A stretch of 64,000 nucleotides of DNA from Acanthopleura granulata (lineage: Eukaryota > Mollusca > Polyplacophora > Chitonida > Chitonidae), in NCBI GenBank assembly GCA_016165875.1, contig JABBOT010000005.1, positions 1,700,692 through 1,764,691 on the forward strand, in the 5' to 3' direction. The translations under genes and the position numbers were made by a program. Below, one piece after another: positions 61,443 to 64,000 of this stretch (the stretch's first letter is position 1; every line of letters begins with the position of its first letter). The notes under the pieces were generated by a model. It did not search any database. It saw only the letters and a list, made by a program, of their open reading frames with translations, and was not told the origin of the DNA.

Positions 61443-63270
61443 GTTGATTTATATATGATTTATTCATTTCATTGTTGTTAAAGACTAGTGGTGTTCAACG
61501 AACTTCACACCTCAGTTATTGTGGCCTAGGCACCAGATTTGAACTTGCTCCCCGTGTATTCAAGCAATTGAAAGCAAGCGCCTTTAAGCACAAGACACCA
61601 GCACGCTTCATAATGTATAAATATTGGATATATGTCTGTGGGGTATACATATGCCTATGATAAAGGTGCAATCGTATACACATCAGTACACACATTCAGT
61701 AAAGGCAAGCGTCGTCAGCCTAGAAAGTCTCGCATTTTGTATTATATTTTATATTGTCATCTTGTAATGCATAGAATGTTGCTCTTAGAAATCACTCAGG
61801 TTTTCAAAACATCCTATCAAAACCAAAGAACTAAGAATGGATGTGTGAAATGAAAGGATTGAAAAAAGGGAAAGAATATAGAATTAATTTCTCTAGCCAC
61901 GCAATAGGGAATGCTTAATTCCTCCGCCAACAAGTGCGTGTGAAGTTTATTGCCCAGTCCTGTAAACAACATTTTTCTTCAATTATAAGTTTTGCTTGTC
62001 AGGTTTCTCGGTAAATCTCGTGGGGAGCTGTGTCATGTGACGGGTCCGTCTCGTGTATAACCAGACATGGACAGCCTAAACTGGACAGGAAACCTTTTCC
62101 ACTGTTTAAACGATACAGACTTCGCAACCTCTCGGAGCATACCAGTTTATATTTTGACTTTAAAATATTAGCCTTCTTCACAATATAACAGCACCACGCT
62201 GCAAGAAACTCTCGTTTGATATCTCCCGATAGTCACCTTATTACGAGATAAACATTTCTCACTCCACTCATACATTTACACCTGCTCCATACCTACGCCA
62301 GTTATTACTACACACCTGGTCATTCCTCACCCGTTAAACCCTGATCATTCATTCCTTCATTCAGCAGCACCTGTGCATTTCTCTGTATTTCAGGAAACTT
62401 CGTTACATTACACAAACTGATACAAATAATACTCGACACATGCTTTAAACACTTAAAAAAAGTGCCCACGAATTTAATAAATTATTATTTCTATATTAAA
62501 TCATCCACCTCTGATTCATTCTTTAATTTAGGTCATATATCTACTTGCCAGTGGATTCATGCATCATACTTTACTTTATAAGGTGTGCAACATAAATTTT
62601 CTGAGCATCAGTTTCTTCGCCAATTGTGCCATAGTCTTGTCTTTAGTAATGTCTCTAGATTTAACCAGCAATCGAACACTGAATTCCTGTCATTTGTGTA
62701 AAAATAAATGAGCGATTTTTTATTTAACACAGTTGACAGTGTTTAAGCCATACTGTGACACTCATGCTTGAAAGATACCATTTGCATATTTTTCAACACT
62801 AGCGCACAGCCCATTAGAAAGGTGAATGATGCCATTATTGCATAATTTGCAATCACAATTTTTCGACACTCGACAACGCACTTCTTTTTTTATCAATAAG
62901 GCATACATGTAAGGTGTGAAGCCGAGCGAGTGAACAGTGGTGCTAGAAACGGCTTTATTAACACTACCCCTTTTTGGCAATCTTTGTACCAGTTCAGCAA
63001 CTCTAGGTCAGTTACTGGTCTATGGCGCTTTAATTTTGCGGGTCCAATTTTTCGATAATGGACATCGCACTTGGGTTCTTGGCAACGCACCCAGCATGTA
63101 TGCGGGTGACCACATGAACGCGGCTGAGGAGGAAATCAAAGGACAAATCAGGGCAGACATCCATACATAGAGGTTCCTTCGTTAACAGACAGGTGTTCAT
63201 GTGCACGCTGAATAAACGAAATTCAAGAAGTAAATGAAACTGAGAAAAACACACAATTATTACATGTCAG
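58720..63270. other. AT-rich spacer with microsatellites
   Basis: No gene is supported. It contains C11 followed by A17 (60771-60798), a 76-base (TA)n run (61363-61439) and scattered short frames. A weak tRNA-like caccagatttgaac at 61530 may be a SINE trace. Confidence 0.5.
61363..61439 (+). repeat. (TA)n microsatellite, about 38 units
   Basis: An uninterrupted TA run. It gives poly-Ile/Tyr in frames on both strands, which are artefacts. Confidence 0.98.
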
Positions 63271-63271
63271 A

Positions 63272-63277
63272 TTTATT
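63272..63277 (-). terminator. Possible poly(A) signal AATAAA
   Basis: A minus-strand AATAAA about 700 bases downstream of the stop at 63974-63976. It would end the 3' UTR of the gene cut by the right edge, if that gene is real. Confidence 0.3.
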
Positions 63278-63973
63278 CAGAACTGACAGTACCGCGCATC
63301 CCGGATGTCCGTGTTTTGCAAAAATATTGCCAGTTCCATTGTGTGTATGAAGTATGCAATTCCTTTGACTGACAAAGCTTGCCATCGTATTTCTGTGGAA
63401 AAGATTGTTCCTTGTTATTCGAGTTTTCAGTTGCTGCAAAAATACCTTAGGCAGAGTTTTCCTTAACCTGTCCAAAACCGTAAAGACATACAACTGCAAG
63501 CAGTCACATGTGTGTTCCTATACTGGAGAAAAAGACATGCTTTGGACAGTCTTCAATTTCCATTTGAACAAATGTTAACATTAAGAACTCATGGAGTTGT
63601 TATCAGCCTTCCCACTGTCGTACAAAAATGTTAAAGACAAAAAAGTGTAGAACACCCGGAGTGAAGGGCACAATTAATGTTTGTTATTTCATTGTTAACT
63701 TATTAAAATAATCCAGGAAATATAAAACGCCTGTTATAATTTTTTAACTGAACTCTAATGCCATAAGGGAGCAACATGCAGGACGTCTGAATTCTTCTGC
63801 AACTGCAAAACTTTGGACAAGAGCCAAAATGGAATCTCCAGTAACGTGAAGAATGATTGCTAGTCGGTGTTTGAGTGTCTCACTGTTCCTAATTTCCTAA
63901 CTGTCAAACCACGTTTCACATTTCGCTGTCCATAAGTCAGTTCCTTTATGCCAGTTCCAAGTTTCTTTATGAT

Positions 63974-64000
63974 TTAAGCATCTTCTTCGGCCTCTCCTTC
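63974..64000 (-). CDS. Possible C terminus of a gene cut by the window edge
   Basis: The last 27 bases on the minus strand read EGEAEEDA followed by TAA. A short acidic tail ending in a stop is typical of tubulins and some acidic nuclear or ER proteins, and the following 700 bases up to an AATAAA look like 3' UTR. Only eight codons are visible, so identity cannot be given. Confidence 0.3.
   Translation of the reverse strand, partial: EGEAEEDA

Overview
The window looks like nuclear DNA from an animal, most likely a marine invertebrate. Coding density is low, the one clear gene is split by introns with GT/AG borders, AATAAA signals are present, and there is no operon structure. Several short interspersed elements carry tRNA-like box A/box B heads and (AAATA)n or poly(A) tails. 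Together with the frequent acatgta and taggcct words, these are the kind of repeats I associate with molluscs and brachiopods (lophotrochozoans). That placement is an inference; no taxonomic marker was read directly.

The one protein-coding gene supported with high confidence is on the minus strand. A 2.9-kb exon (29354-32246) is joined by a phase-matched intron to a 77-base terminal exon (28187-28263), giving a protein of about 989 residues, with an AATAAA signal at 28050-28055. I could not match the protein to a named gene. It has three diverged copies of one module of about 90 residues: two near the N terminus and one near residues 767-860. They are separated by a long Gln/Pro-rich linker, and the protein also has two basic clusters, two SUMO-acceptor-like VKxE sites and two SUMO-interacting-like tails, the last of which (VIVIE) ends the protein. 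The modules recall the Ski/Sno/Dachshund homology (DHD) fold, so a nuclear corepressor or chromatin role is the leading hypothesis. The 5' untranslated exon(s) and promoter lie upstream at higher coordinates. A possible 36-base coding microexon sits at 32699-32734, and a promoter-like region lies at 55.1-55.6 kb.

Layout. 1-26 kb: no convincing gene; SINE relics, short tandem arrays, a dispersed repeat pair, a promoter-like patch near 6.3 kb and a weak candidate terminal exon at 11.3 kb. 26.8-27.7 kb: a 61-bp tandem duplication abutting a large imperfect palindrome. 28-32.3 kb: the main gene, whose only mapped intron contains two related hairpin MITEs. 32.3-55 kb: probable intron or upstream transcribed DNA with many repeats, including a 21 x 31-bp minisatellite, a satellite of about 153 bp, a LINE reverse-transcriptase relic and four SINEs. 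55-58.1 kb: promoter-like and CRE-rich DNA, two small ORFs and a broken reverse-transcriptase relic. 58.4-58.7 kb: a palindromic MITE. 59-64 kb: AT-rich spacer, ending in what may be the acidic C terminus and 3' UTR of another minus-strand gene cut by the window edge.

No rRNA, functional tRNA, CRISPR array or prokaryote-type system was seen. The most interesting items are the uncharacterised three-module protein, its SUMO-related tails, the MITE placed 13 bases inside its splice donor, and the large foldback next to its 3' end.
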